Positions 1 to 9,385 of a stretch of 64,000 nt of DNA are shown here, piece after piece. Location of the stretch: positions 578,568-642,567 of the forward strand of contig NZ_JFKC01000001.1 of NCBI RefSeq assembly GCF_002115805.1, in the 5' to 3' direction. The DNA comes from Marivita geojedonensis. Lineage in GTDB: Bacteria > Pseudomonadota > Alphaproteobacteria > Rhodobacterales > Rhodobacteraceae. A model generated the notes under the pieces. It was not told the DNA's origin and did not search any database. It saw only the letters and a program-made list of their open reading frames with translations. The position numbers were made by a program, and so were the translations under genes. Positions within the stretch are counted from its first letter, which is position 1. Each line of letters starts with the position of its first letter.

Positions 1-1078
<1,078 letters not shown>

Positions 1079-1978
1079 ATGGCTGCTCTTACGATCAAAC
1101 AGCTTCGGTATCTTGATGCCTTGGCCAGACACCAGCATTTCGGACAGGCTGCAGATGCCTGCTCGATCTCTCAGCCTGCACTGTCGCTTCAAATCAAGGA
1201 ATTGGAGGCAATAACGGGAACGGCACTGGTGGAACGAGGGCCCCGCACAGTCAGGCTGACGCGCATTGGCGAAGACTTTGTTCGTAAGGCGCGTCAAGTC
1301 CTGGTTGCAGTCGATGAACTGGAGGACCTTGTCCGCGCCGCGCATGGCCCACTTGCCGGTCGGTTTCGACTGGGTGTCATTCCAACAGTTGCACCATATC
1401 TCCTTCCATCGACAATAGCTGCTTTGTCAGAGCGCTTCCCTGATATTGAGCTGGAGGTTCGGGAATCGGTCACGAAGTCCCTCGTGGCAGATCTATTGGA
1501 GTCCCGTCTGGACGCGGCCATCGTAGCGCTGCCGATTTCGGAACAAGCCCTGAGGGAGTTTGCACTCTTCAAAGAGGATTTTGTCCTTGTTCGTCCAAGC
1601 TCTGACGCGGAAAAGCCCGTGCCAAGTCCTGACATGCTCAGGACCATGCGTTTGCTGCTCCTCGAAGAAGGTCACTGCTTTCGCGATCAGGCATTGAGTT
1701 TCTGCGAGATAAAGAAAACGCAGCCACGGCAATTGATGGAGGGCAGTTCGCTGTCCACACTGGTGCAGATGGTGGGCGCAGGAATGGGCGTGACGCTCAT
1801 TCCAGAAATGGCGCTCAACCTGGAAACCCGGTCAGCTGACGTTTCCATTGCCCGGTTCCCCAGCCCAACACCGTCAAGAACGATCGGAATGATCTGGCGC
1901 AAGTCCAACCCGTTGGCAGATCACTTGATGCAAGTGGGTGCGATCGTTCGAGGCTTGGGAAACCGCAAGAACCGATGA
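1079..1978 (+). CDS. oxyR: Hydrogen-peroxide-sensing LysR-type regulator OxyR
   Basis: LysR-family transcription factor of 299 residues, the usual length. The N-terminal winged helix-turn-helix (about residues 1-60) has the typical FGQAADACSISQPALSLQ recognition region, followed by a periplasmic-binding-protein-like effector domain. The segment EEGHCFRDQALSFC places Cys200 and Cys209 at the positions of the redox-active C199/C208 pair of E. coli OxyR, which identifies a peroxide sensor rather than a generic LysR protein. It is divergent from katG, its expected main target. The ATG at 1079 gives the complete helix-turn-helix domain. Confidence 0.95.
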   Translation: MAALTIKQLRYLDALARHQHFGQAADACSISQPALSLQIKELEAITGTALVERGPRTVRLTRIGEDFVRKARQVLVAVDELEDLVRAAHGPLAGRFRLGVIPTVAPYLLPSTIAALSERFPDIELEVRESVTKSLVADLLESRLDAAIVALPISEQALREFALFKEDFVLVRPSSDAEKPVPSPDMLRTMRLLLLEEGHCFRDQALSFCEIKKTQPRQLMEGSSLSTLVQMVGAGMGVTLIPEMALNLETRSADVSIARFPSPTPSRTIGMIWRKSNPLADHLMQVGAIVRGLGNRKNR

Positions 1979-2293
1979 TCAAAGGCGCCAGGCCCAAAGC
2001 CAATTCCTCGACGCGCTGCACAAGGGTGAACCCAAATCCTGATTCACACCGAGCGTGCATGAGCAGTCAAAGGTTCACCTCAGGATTTGTGGACACGGCT
2101 CCCGGAACATCGCAGGATAGAGTTGGTCATGCAGCTTGAGCACTTTCAACAAAGGCTGGATGCTGCAGGTCCGGAGCAAGCCACGAAACGGGTGCCTTGA
2201 ATTCCATACCCCTGTGGCGCTCTGAAATCTCTGCGCCATGTGGCGAATGCTGCGCCGTAAGGAAAAACGATTGCCGACGGATATGGAAAATCC
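1979..2293. other. Intergenic spacer upstream of the first HExxH protein
   Basis: No convincing gene is seen in these 315 bp. A TTGA-N6-TCAA palindrome at 2136-2149 fits the loose FNR/CRP-family consensus and lies about 145 bp before the next start. It is weaker than the boxes further right. Confidence 0.4.
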
Positions 2294-3007
2294 ATGAGAA
2301 GAGACGCTTCCCTAGCGTCCGCAATCGTCATGTCCATGACGATGTCGCTGGCTGCGCAGGAAAATGGTTTGACGGCTGACGACCCACCGGCCTTTCAATG
2401 CCCGTCTGGCCATTTGGAAGTATATGCAACAGATCCCGAATTGGCGCGCCGCATTTGCGACATTGAGAAACAGACAGCCCCGACCCTCGCCGCCTGTGGC
2501 ATGTCGGATCGTACACCGCTCAGTCTTTACGTGGTGCAGCGGATCGAAGCGGCAGGACCTCACTGTCTTGGTGCGTATATCTGCGAAACCGATGAAATTG
2601 CCGTTGTTGCCCCAGAGCAGCTTGCCACGCTCGAAGTGCTGTCTGACATCTACCGCTCCATGGATGCGGCAGTCCTGTTTGACAGCCTTGTGGTGCATGA
2701 GATCACCCACGCGCGGTTGACCAAGGCGCTGCAGGGCGAGGAACTCAGCGTCGCTTCCCATGAATACATTGCTTACGCTATGCAGATGGCATCGTTGCCC
2801 AGCGCCGTTAGACAAAGCTTGGAAGACGTCCGCGCCGAGGGTCCAGTGGACCGTTCGGCCATAAACGAATTGACACTCTTCTTTGGTGGACCCGATGCCT
2901 TTGCGCCCTTGGTCTGGCGGCACTTTCAGACAGACGGAAACGGATGTGATTTCGTAAAATCGCTGATCGATGGAACCACCATATTGGGTCTGCCGCCGGA
3001 CAGCTGA
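2294..3007 (+). CDS. Secreted DUF6639-like protein with HExxH motif (paralogue 1)
   Basis: The 237-residue product has a short hydrophobic N-terminus (about residues 8-21) that looks like a signal peptide ending in AxA-Q. The centre carries HEITH (135-139) and, 17 residues later, HEYIAYA (156-162). This HExxH plus downstream His/Glu arrangement resembles zinc metallopeptidases of the gluzincin type. Cysteines at about 36, 55, 68, 91 and 97 suggest disulfides in the periplasm. Two further copies lie at 4205-4954 (minus) and 12557-13237 (plus) with the same layout. The family matches what I know as DUF6639; no activity is established, so protease function is inference. Start choice is the ATG that gives the signal peptide. 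Confidence 0.75.
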   Translation: MRRDASLASAIVMSMTMSLAAQENGLTADDPPAFQCPSGHLEVYATDPELARRICDIEKQTAPTLAACGMSDRTPLSLYVVQRIEAAGPHCLGAYICETDEIAVVAPEQLATLEVLSDIYRSMDAAVLFDSLVVHEITHARLTKALQGEELSVASHEYIAYAMQMASLPSAVRQSLEDVRAEGPVDRSAINELTLFFGGPDAFAPLVWRHFQTDGNGCDFVKSLIDGTTILGLPPDS

Positions 3008-3222
3008 GACGAGGTCGCCTGCGAGACCCCATCATCGCCCTGCCCCGCGCAGCGCAGACCAGGCTCATGCAGCTGAATAGGTGGGATCTCATCCGGATAG
3101 GAGGTTGCAGAACCACATCACGTGTCTGCATCTCACAGTCCCTTAAGCAACTTGTCCCACCTGGAGACCACGCAGGTCGCCGCCTGTGACAGTCTCCGCC
3201 CGCCGAGCGGGCAGCGCCCGGT

Positions 3223-3236
3223 TTGATACATGTCAA
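3223..3236. promoter_or_regulatory. FNR/CRP-family box TTGAT-ACAT-GTCAA
   Basis: The palindrome TTGATACATGTCAA matches the TTGAN6TCAA consensus of FNR/DNR-type regulators with one deviation from the ideal FNR box. Its end lies 65 bp before the ATG of the SnoaL-like gene at 3302, a distance compatible with class II activation. Confidence 0.6.
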
Positions 3237-3301
3237 ACACGGAATGTTTCGAAACACATATACTCTCCAGAGTGTGGAGAAATCCTGGGGAGGAGGGATC
3301 T

Positions 3302-3742
3302 ATGCAAGAGCTATCACACAAGACCATGGCTGCGCTGGCTTTCGGCGCGTCACTTGTTCTGCCGACGCTGGCGGTATCGGATGGCATGTCCGATGAAGAA
3401 GCGATCCTGGGGATCTGGTCGACATACACGGAGGCACGGGTCGACGGTGATGCGGAGACTTGGCTGAGCCTTTGGGACAAAGAGGGCATCCGGATGCCGC
3501 CCGGTGTTCCAGCGGTTGACTATCAGACCTTTGCGCCGGGAACCGCGAAGCGGTTTGCCAATCCGCCAAAGTCGATGGACATCAACTCCGAAGAAATCGT
3601 CATTGCAGATGAGTGGGCCTACTCGCGCGGCACGTTTACGGTCAACGATGCAGTGGAGGGGAAGTTTCTGACGATTTTCCGCCGTCAGGATGATGGATCG
3701 TGGCGGATCTATCGTGACTCGTTCAGCATGAATAGCGAGTGA
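3302..3742 (+). CDS. Secreted SnoaL-like / DUF4440 (NTF2-fold) protein
   Basis: The 146-residue product starts at an ATG six bases after GGAGGAGGGA. Residues about 8-26 form a signal peptide (AALAFGASLVLPTLAVS). The mature part, from MSDEEAILGIWSTYTEARVD to the terminal FLTIFRRQDDGSWRIYRDSF, is the alpha-helix plus curved-sheet pattern of SnoaL/ketosteroid-isomerase-like folds. These domains bind small molecules or act as isomerases or cyclases; the substrate here cannot be told. It stands alone on the plus strand behind an FNR-type box, so low-oxygen induction is likely. A longer frame from 3230 lacks a ribosome site and was not used. Confidence 0.75.
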   Translation: MQELSHKTMAALAFGASLVLPTLAVSDGMSDEEAILGIWSTYTEARVDGDAETWLSLWDKEGIRMPPGVPAVDYQTFAPGTAKRFANPPKSMDINSEEIVIADEWAYSRGTFTVNDAVEGKFLTIFRRQDDGSWRIYRDSFSMNSE

Positions 3743-4204
3743 TCGGCACGCCCCCCGGGTCAGCACGATCCGAACGGTGGGGCAGTAATAATTGCCGATT
3801 TTAAGACGGCTGGTGGCACCGCAGGGTGGTCTTTCCTGTCCCGAAGACCATCTCGGTGCCACCAGTGTCTTTTTGTTACCGCGGTCTCTCTTGTGTGGCT
3901 CTGACCTTAGTCAGAACGCCGTCAGCGCGGAAGCCATGACGGTCCTGCCACTGAACGCACTCCCGAAATCGCGGCAGCCAGTCGGGTGCGCAACACGGTC
4001 TACCCGCAAGCGGCGAGCCATTGTGAGAGCATGTTTGTCAGGGCGAGCAGGCTTTTTTCGGGGGTGTGGGAAATGCACGCTGTCCCTCGAATCACCGATG
4101 GGACTGCGTAATCTGAGCGGGAGCGTAGCGTTGCTGCAGTGCGAGGAACCCCAGACATGGGATCATCGCCTTTTGTTGAGGAAGCCTGCGGCACATCGCG
4201 GTTC
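3743..4204. other. Gene-free stretch with one strong hairpin
   Basis: Between the SnoaL-like gene and the convergent HExxH gene I see no gene. The only structure is the hairpin at 3812-3863, entered separately. Confidence 0.5.
3812..3874 (+). terminator. Rho-independent terminator-like hairpin
   Basis: GGTGGCACCG (3812-3821) pairs perfectly with CGGTGCCACC (3854-3863). A second internal helix GTGGTCTT/AAGACCA extends the stem. A T-rich tail TCTTTTT follows at 3868-3874. It probably ends the SnoaL-like transcript 70 bp upstream. Confidence 0.65.
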
Positions 4205-4954
4205 TCAGTCCCAGAGGGTGTTGAACAGCAAGTCACCGCGAATGATCCGGTCCACGAGATCCGAATCTGCACCCTCCTGGTCGAAATGCATCCACGCCAT
4301 GGCAGCAAAATGGATGGGGGAGAACTGCAGCAGGGACGCACTGATCTCATCGAAGACAATCGGGGCTGCAATTTGGGCCTTCTCGAGGATCCGGATGCGG
4401 TCCGCCTCGGGCAGAAGGTCCAATTGGATGGAATAGGCCAGGTACTCATGAGCAACCCGCGGCAGGAACCGGCCCGAGCTGTGCTGGTCGATATGCGCAT
4501 GCACAAGCTCATGGACCAGAACTGTCTCGAACAGCAGATCCGGCTCCATCTCGGCAAACCCGATCGAATGAGCCGTTTGATCCTGCAGGCAGCTTCTGGA
4601 CAGGATCTGCAGCTTCTTCTCCATGGCATTATACAGGCCGACGCAGACACCCTGAGCCACATCCAGCGCGCTGGTGATCTCGACACGGGCAGGCTCAAGC
4701 ATTTCGAAACCCAGTTGCGCGAGCCGGGCATGTGTCTTGTCGATGATTGCGCAGGCCAGATCGGCCTCCTGCGGATCCTCTGCAGAGACCGAGAACGCAC
4801 CACTGTGACAGGAGACGACAGGCGTTTCGGCCAGCGCAGGCCGGGTCAGCACACTCAACAGGCAGAGAGTCAGAGTGAGGGCTCTGAAGCCGTCCATCAC
4901 CACGGAGCGTGCCGGCAGGATCGGGGGTTTGATATCGGGGGTCAACCGCTGCAT
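4205..4954 (-). CDS. Secreted DUF6639-like protein with HExxH motif (paralogue 2)
   Basis: The product is 249 residues from the ATG at 4954 (AAGG upstream) or 230 from MDGFRAL at 4897. Both starts give a hydrophobic export signal ending in ALA-ET. The core holds HELVHAH and then HEYLAYS, the same HExxH plus His-Glu layout as the proteins at 2294 and 12557. Conserved features shared by the three copies include an early Cys-containing segment, a Leu-rich turn before HExxH, and a C-terminal WxHF segment. A zinc-dependent peptidase role in the periplasm is plausible but not shown. It is convergent with the SnoaL-like gene and upstream of the cytochrome genes on the same strand. Confidence 0.72.
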   Translation of the reverse strand: MQRLTPDIKPPILPARSVVMDGFRALTLTLCLLSVLTRPALAETPVVSCHSGAFSVSAEDPQEADLACAIIDKTHARLAQLGFEMLEPARVEITSALDVAQGVCVGLYNAMEKKLQILSRSCLQDQTAHSIGFAEMEPDLLFETVLVHELVHAHIDQHSSGRFLPRVAHEYLAYSIQLDLLPEADRIRILEKAQIAAPIVFDEISASLLQFSPIHFAAMAWMHFDQEGADSDLVDRIIRGDLLFNTLWD

Positions 4955-5250
4955 TTGGGCCTTACTTTAGGGTCTGAACACAGGGCAATCGAGGGGCAAC
5001 CGGGCCTTTGCAGGCATAAGACACCTCTTTTGGCGGGCACATTTGTGCCAAAAACCAAAGACAGATGCCTCCCACCAGCTACACGTGCGCACAGCCACAA
5101 CCCAAGGCAGCTCATGCACTGTCCTGGGCCAGATTATCTTGGACCAAAACGCGCGACAGGGCCGAAGAGGCTGCTCACGGAGGAGACGCAGAGCGAGCAG
5201 CCTCTGGCACATGATGTTTTTGCGCCAGGGCGCAGGGGAAAGGACCGATG
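4955..5250. other. Spacer without recognisable gene
   Basis: About 300 bp between two minus-strand genes. I see no coding sequence and no clear palindrome or terminator. Confidence 0.4.
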
Positions 5251-5661
5251 TTACTCCTGGATGGAGGACAGGTATTCCACCAAGGCCAGAACCCGATTCA
5301 AGGCGTAGGCGCGCGCTTCGGTCCAGGAATAATGGGCTGTCGGGTCATCCTGCATCTCGGTCATATACCGATCACCCCAGATCGGCATATCCCGTCCGCC
5401 ATGGACAGCGACATCAGCCGTGCCATCGATAATCGCGTACACATCCGCGATGGGGAATACCCCCCCGTTCATCTTGCTCAGGACAGTGAGGTCTGGCGGC
5501 GTGTTCAGGAGCTGTGAACTGACAGGTCCATCTCCTTTGCCATCCTGTCCGTGGCACACCGCACAGGAGTTGGAATATTCGATGGCCCCGAGATCTTGCG
5601 CATTGGCAATAGATCCAAGCAGCACCACCAGCCCGCAGGCCAAAACTCCCCTTTTCAACAT
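5251..5661 (-). CDS. Small periplasmic monohaem cytochrome c (copy 1)
   Basis: The 136-residue product starts at an ATG behind GGGAGGT. Residues 1-22 form a signal peptide (ending ANA-Q). The haem site CAVCH is at 33-37, with GKGDGP just after it, and the likely axial Met92 lies in MPIWGDRY. The layout matches class I cytochromes c of about 110 mature residues. Three close relatives (6076, 6648, 7224) share GDGP, the PxDLTxL stretch, FPxxxxxxxID and MPxWGD, so they arose by duplication. They probably shuttle electrons in the periplasm; the partner enzyme is not encoded in the window. Confidence 0.88.
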   Translation of the reverse strand: MLKRGVLACGLVVLLGSIANAQDLGAIEYSNSCAVCHGQDGKGDGPVSSQLLNTPPDLTVLSKMNGGVFPIADVYAIIDGTADVAVHGGRDMPIWGDRYMTEMQDDPTAHYSWTEARAYALNRVLALVEYLSSIQE

Positions 5662-6075
5662 GGAACACCTCCCATTGGTCTTCAGTTAAATCCAACGTCG
5701 CAGAACCGACCGACAACTCTTGAACACCCGAAAAACCCAACCTGACATATGCGTCGCCCAGCGACCGCCCGCCTGTCACAGCTGGCACGGCGGAGCTGTG
5801 CACTTCGACGGCCACGGCGTCTTGGTAAACGCCCGCGCGTCTGGTTCGACATCTCGCCCCCAAATCAGGCCCAAATCAGGCCATGTGACAGGCTGTGCGC
5901 ATCCCCCTGGGCGCAGAACGACAGGCAAGACCTGCCGGCCCCTCAAACCGGGCGGCACGACACATCCCGCACCCGATATCCGAGACGCATGCCTTTGGGC
6001 ACCCACGACAGGTGTCGCGGCAGAGACCCTCCGGTAGCTCGACGCAAAGCGCTCTGCCACCGACCTGTTGCCGAC
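5662..6075. other. Spacer with an 11-bp tandem repeat
   Basis: No gene is supported in these 414 bp between two cytochrome genes. CCAAATCAGGC occurs twice in tandem at 5860-5881. Its role is unknown. Confidence 0.4.
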
Positions 6076-6471
6076 CTATTCCTGGATCGTCTCGAGATAA
6101 TAGGTCAGCGATAGAATGCGCCCGAGGGCCACCATCTCTGCCGTTTCCCCACTCCGGCTGGTGGCTGAGGCTTGAAAGCGGTCCCCCCAGACCGGCATCT
6201 CGCTCCCATGCACCGGGATCACGTTTCTCCGGTCAATCATGAACAGCGTGTATTCAAACGGGAATTCACCATCATTTCGCGCGGCCAGCGTCGTGAGATC
6301 CGGCGTATGGATGTTCAACAACCCCGCCAAAGGACCATCACCCTTCCCGGATTCGCCATGACATCCGGCACAGGCAATCATGTATTCCTTTTGGCCGGAA
6401 CTCTCCTGCGCGTTTGACGGCAAGCATGACAAACCCAAGAAAACTGATGCTACGAGAATACCAAACTTCAT
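6076..6471 (-). CDS. Small periplasmic monohaem cytochrome c (copy 2)
   Basis: The 131-residue product has a signal peptide (about 1-21, ending SNA-Q), the haem site CAGCH at 34-38 with GKGDGP after it, and axial Met92 in MPVWGDRF. It aligns without gaps over most of its length with the copy at 5251 and, like it, ends in a hydrophobic helix plus YLxTIQE. An AAGGGAAGG ribosome site precedes the ATG. It lies in the same orientation as the copies at 5251 and 6648 and may be cotranscribed, although gaps of 176 and 414 bp leave room for separate promoters. Confidence 0.88.
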   Translation of the reverse strand: MKFGILVASVFLGLSCLPSNAQESSGQKEYMIACAGCHGESGKGDGPLAGLLNIHTPDLTTLAARNDGEFPFEYTLFMIDRRNVIPVHGSEMPVWGDRFQASATSRSGETAEMVALGRILSLTYYLETIQE

Positions 6472-6647
6472 TTTGACATCCTTCCCTTGTTGATATCGAC
6501 GTCACCTGGCTGAATGGACACCCTTCACGCCATGCGCGCTGAGTGCCTGTGGTTTCGGGACTCACCGGAAACGACGGGTTCGGCGTTTCCGGGATCAGGA
6601 GACGCGGCAGGCAAGAGACCGTGCCCGCATCGACCCCGCACCGGTCG

Positions 6648-7070
6648 CTATTTTTGAATGGACTCGAGATAGAGCACGACGGAGAAGATCCGCCCGGCAG
6701 CGATCTCCAGGGCGTCCCCGGGAGAGACACCGCGGTCTTCCAAAGTATCCGCCAGGAAATAATCACCCCAGACAGGCATCTCGGAATCCCCGTGCCCTGG
6801 CTGGTCCATCCCCGCTGCGATCAATTCGTAGACATCCGAAAACGGAAAGGACCCACCGGCGCGCGCAGCCAGAGTCGTCAGATCCGCTGGCGGCACCTTG
6901 AAGAGCTCGGCAATCTCACCACCGCCGGATGCATCCGGTCCATGGCACAGCGCACACCGCGCGGTAAACGTGGATTTGCCCAATGTTATCTCAGATTCCT
7001 GTGCCTGTACCTGCGCAATTGGGGCAGACAGACATATCGCTAGTACAACGGCTTTGGCTCGGTTCATCAT
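6648..7070 (-). CDS. Small periplasmic monohaem cytochrome c (copy 3)
   Basis: The product is 140 residues from the first of two ATGs behind GGGAGGATTG. A longer frame from 7154 crosses the promoter and is rejected. There is a signal peptide (about 1-23), the haem site CALCH at 39-43 and axial Met98 in MPVWGDYF. The GKGDGP segment of the other copies is altered here, which marks it as the most divergent of the four. It is first in a possible minus-strand set of three cytochrome genes. The divergent promoter with an FNR-type palindrome (7154-7167) separates it from the fourth copy. Confidence 0.88.
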   Translation of the reverse strand: MMNRAKAVVLAICLSAPIAQVQAQESEITLGKSTFTARCALCHGPDASGGGEIAELFKVPPADLTTLAARAGGSFPFSDVYELIAAGMDQPGHGDSEMPVWGDYFLADTLEDRGVSPGDALEIAAGRIFSVVLYLESIQK

Positions 7071-7153
7071 CAATCCTCCCTTTGTGTCGAGCTCAAGACC
7101 TCCAATCTTGAAGTCGACCCATTGAAGGGTACCGCGCTCAAAACATAGTGACA

Positions 7154-7167
7154 TTGAGATATGTCAA
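7154..7167. promoter_or_regulatory. FNR/CRP-family palindrome in divergent cytochrome promoter
   Basis: TTGAGATATGTCAA is a TTGAN6TCAA dyad. It lies 83 bp before the minus-strand cytochrome start at 7070 and 56 bp before the plus-strand cytochrome ATG at 7224, so one site could serve both promoters. Confidence 0.5.
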
Positions 7168-7223
7168 AGCGCGTCAGGACCTGAGTCCCTAGCATCACCA
7201 GACTTTTATGGGAGGTGCAAAAA

Positions 7224-7694
7224 ATGCCGGAACGCAAAATCAACGTCACCACGCTGTCGCCGAATTTGGGGTCAGGCCTGCGCGCACTCTGTTGTCTTGC
7301 GGCGCTTGCTGTCGCGCCGATCTCCGTGTCTGCCGAGGAAGACCTCATTGGCGCTGACGAATATGAGGCGGCCTGTTTGGCGTGTCATGGGGTTGGCGGC
7401 AAAGGCGATGGCCCGATGGCAGAATACCTGTCGGTCACACCTTCGGACCTGACGGCAATCGCCAAGAACAATGAAGGTGTGTTTCCGCTCCTCGAAATCT
7501 TTCAGATCATCGATGGCCGCACGGAACTTGGAGCCCATGGCGTCCGGCATACGGAAGGCTGGGAAATGCCCATCTGGGGGGATCGCTACAAGGAACAGGC
7601 CGGCAGCAAATACGGCCCATACGGGAGTGAGCAGGCGGTTCGGGCGCGGATCCTCGAACTGGTCTTCTATCTCCAGGCCATCCAGCAACAGTAA
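7224..7694 (+). CDS. Small periplasmic monohaem cytochrome c (copy 4)
   Basis: The 156-residue product starts at the ATG seven bases after GGGAGGT; a GTG nine bases upstream is less likely because it overlaps the ribosome site. A signal peptide covers about 1-37 (ending VSA-E). The haem site CLACH is at 51-55, followed by GKGDGP, and Met115 lies in MPIWGDRY. The MPIWGDRY segment and the end YLQAIQQ tie it to the three minus-strand copies. It is transcribed away from them and towards the NAD-synthase-like gene 180 bp downstream. Confidence 0.88.
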   Translation: MPERKINVTTLSPNLGSGLRALCCLAALAVAPISVSAEEDLIGADEYEAACLACHGVGGKGDGPMAEYLSVTPSDLTAIAKNNEGVFPLLEIFQIIDGRTELGAHGVRHTEGWEMPIWGDRYKEQAGSKYGPYGSEQAVRARILELVFYLQAIQQQ

Positions 7695-7872
7695 CACGCC
7701 ACCTCGACTGCGCTGCGGGACAGATACCGCGACGCGCGGCGGTCACGTTTGACCGTCGGGGTCGCCTTGGACCAGCGCCAGGGTGGGAGGATTTCGGCAC
7801 CCGGCCGAAGTTCTCGATTTTGGCGTGAGGAGAGCACTGCCCAATCAGGATGCCCCGTTCGGAGACATATCT

Positions 7873-8852
7873 ATGAGACCTCTTGAGATTGATGCCGATC
7901 GAGCCATCGAGGCCATCTGCAACGCCATCTCCGAGAAGGTCACGCGCGACATGTCAGAAGGTGTCATACTCGGGTTGAGCGGCGGGCTTGATTCCTCGGT
8001 TTTGGCCGCCCTTGCCGTCAAGGCCCTTGGCGCCGGGAAGGTGACGGTTGTCTATCTCTTCGACCGCGACAGCGATGCCGGAATTGGCCGCAACGCCCGG
8101 CTGATGGCGCAGCATCTGGGTCTTGAGCTGGAGATCCTGGATATTTCGGAGGAGATGAAAAACTCCCAGGTCTACAAACCGCTCTTCATCAAGCTGTTAA
8201 GACTCTCTCCCCTGATCGCAAAACTCAGCGCCGGGAGCTATCGCGTCATTTGTGGAGAGAGCCCGTTTAAATCGACGCTGCGTGTTGGGCGCGGGGAACA
8301 TCTCAGCCCGTGTACAAAAGACTCCTCTTTGGAATGACGATGCATCATGTCGATTCCGGCTTTGCAGCCCGGCACAAATATCGCCGTGTGTTGCTTGAGC
8401 GCTTGGCCCTGGAACGCAAACTGTCCCTCATTGGCGCAGCCAACCTCTCGGAATGTGACGTGGGCTGGTTTGTAAAAGACGGTATCGACGATCTCCCGTT
8501 TCAACCCTTGACTGGCCTTTACAAGACACAGGTACGCCAATTGGCGAAGGCGCTTGCGCTGCCCTCGGAGATATCCACGCAACTTCCCTCGCCGGACATG
8601 GCGAAAGGTGTGACCGATGAGTTCGGGATTGGACATGACTACAGCGTGGTGGACCAAGTGATCGACGGGGTCGACAGAGGCCTGACCGCTCAGGACATCG
8701 CCAAGCTGGGCATTCCCCTGGGCGAGATCACCGATATCCAGGAGCTGATGCAGCTGTCGGATTGGAAACGCCAGTCTCCGCATGAGGCGCCCCCCGTCGA
8801 TGGGAAACTGGCCGGCGGGCTGAGACGGACGACAGAAGGCCAAGGCTCTTAG
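7873..8852 (+). pseudogene. nadE: NAD(+) synthase-like gene split by a frameshift
   Basis: Two frames together give one protein of about 325 residues of the NAD synthase (PP-loop ATP pyrophosphatase) family, which amidates nicotinate adenine dinucleotide. The first part (7873-8337) has the PP-loop SGGLDSSVLAAL and CGESPFKSTLR. The second (from about 8310, other frame) continues with YKRLLFGMTMHH, the segment IGAANLSECDVGWF and PLTGLYKTQVRQLA. The frame changes between 8271 and 8337, most simply by loss of one base in or near the CCC run at 8307-8309. No glutaminase domain is present, so it would be ammonia-dependent if repaired. It may be a real pseudogene or a sequencing error; the rest of the reading frame is intact. 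Confidence 0.8.
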
Positions 8853-9064
8853 CTGAGACCAGGATTGCCGTTCTGCGGATCCTCGCAGGACGCGAGAGTC
8901 CGGGACAGGTATGCGCCGTGGTGGACGGAGCATTCAAGACATCCCGGCGGACAGATGACCCGCGATTGCGGGATCCCGCAGCAACAGAGTCTGGCTGAAC
9001 GCAACGGCGGGACATGGACTGCGACACGCCCTGCACAGATCTCAGCGAAGCGCCGGCCATGAAG

Positions 9065-9092
9065 CCGGATCCGCCATTCTGAGCGGATCCGG
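9065..9092. terminator. Perfect 10-bp stem hairpin between convergent genes
   Basis: CCGGATCCGC (9065-9074) and GCGGATCCGG (9083-9092) are exact reverse complements around an 8-base loop. It lies between the end of the nadE-like gene and the end of the convergent lipoprotein gene. No T-run follows on either strand, so termination is inferred from position only. Confidence 0.4.
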
Positions 9093-9111
9093 GTTGTGCA
9101 AGGGAGCGTGT

Positions 9112-9270
9112 TTACGCGCCCGGGATCACGCTGCAGTCACTGGCATCCATGTCAAGGACAGGGTCATTTGGACCACACTCCTCTTCGCTCACCGGATATG
9201 TCCCTGTCTCGGTACATCCTGTGATCGCGAAGATCAGTGCCAGCAGGGCGGAATATGCAATATGTTTCAT
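9112..9270 (-). CDS. Small lipoprotein (52 aa)
   Basis: A short reading frame with AAGGAAC five bases before its ATG encodes 52 residues. The start MKHIAYSALLALIFAITGC is a lipoprotein signal peptide with lipobox AITG-C, Cys19 being the lipidation site. The mature part is only about 33 residues, acidic, with two further Cys (EECGP and DCSVIPGA). It follows the rhodanese gene by 115 bp on the same strand and may share its FNR-type promoter. I do not recognise the family; a periplasmic or outer-membrane-attached helper of the sulfur protein is possible. Very short, but signal, ribosome site and context agree. Confidence 0.6.
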   Translation of the reverse strand: MKHIAYSALLALIFAITGCTETGTYPVSEEECGPNDPVLDMDASDCSVIPGA

Positions 9271-9385
9271 AGTGGTTCCTTTTTCAGTTTGAGGTCAGGA
9301 AAGAGCAGAGACCGGGGGAGATCCGCGCGACGCGGCTTTGATCGGGCAAAGCTCCGAGAGCCCAACAGCGCCCGAGCAACATGGA

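Noticed and set aside
4139..5308. Plus-strand open frame of 389 codons
   Set aside because: It is the antisense shadow of the HExxH protein at 4205-4954 and runs into noncoding DNA; the minus-strand protein has a signal peptide and motif.
5860..5881. Two tandem copies of an 11-bp unit, considered as operator or repeat array
   Set aside because: Only two copies and not palindromic; no regulator family fits.
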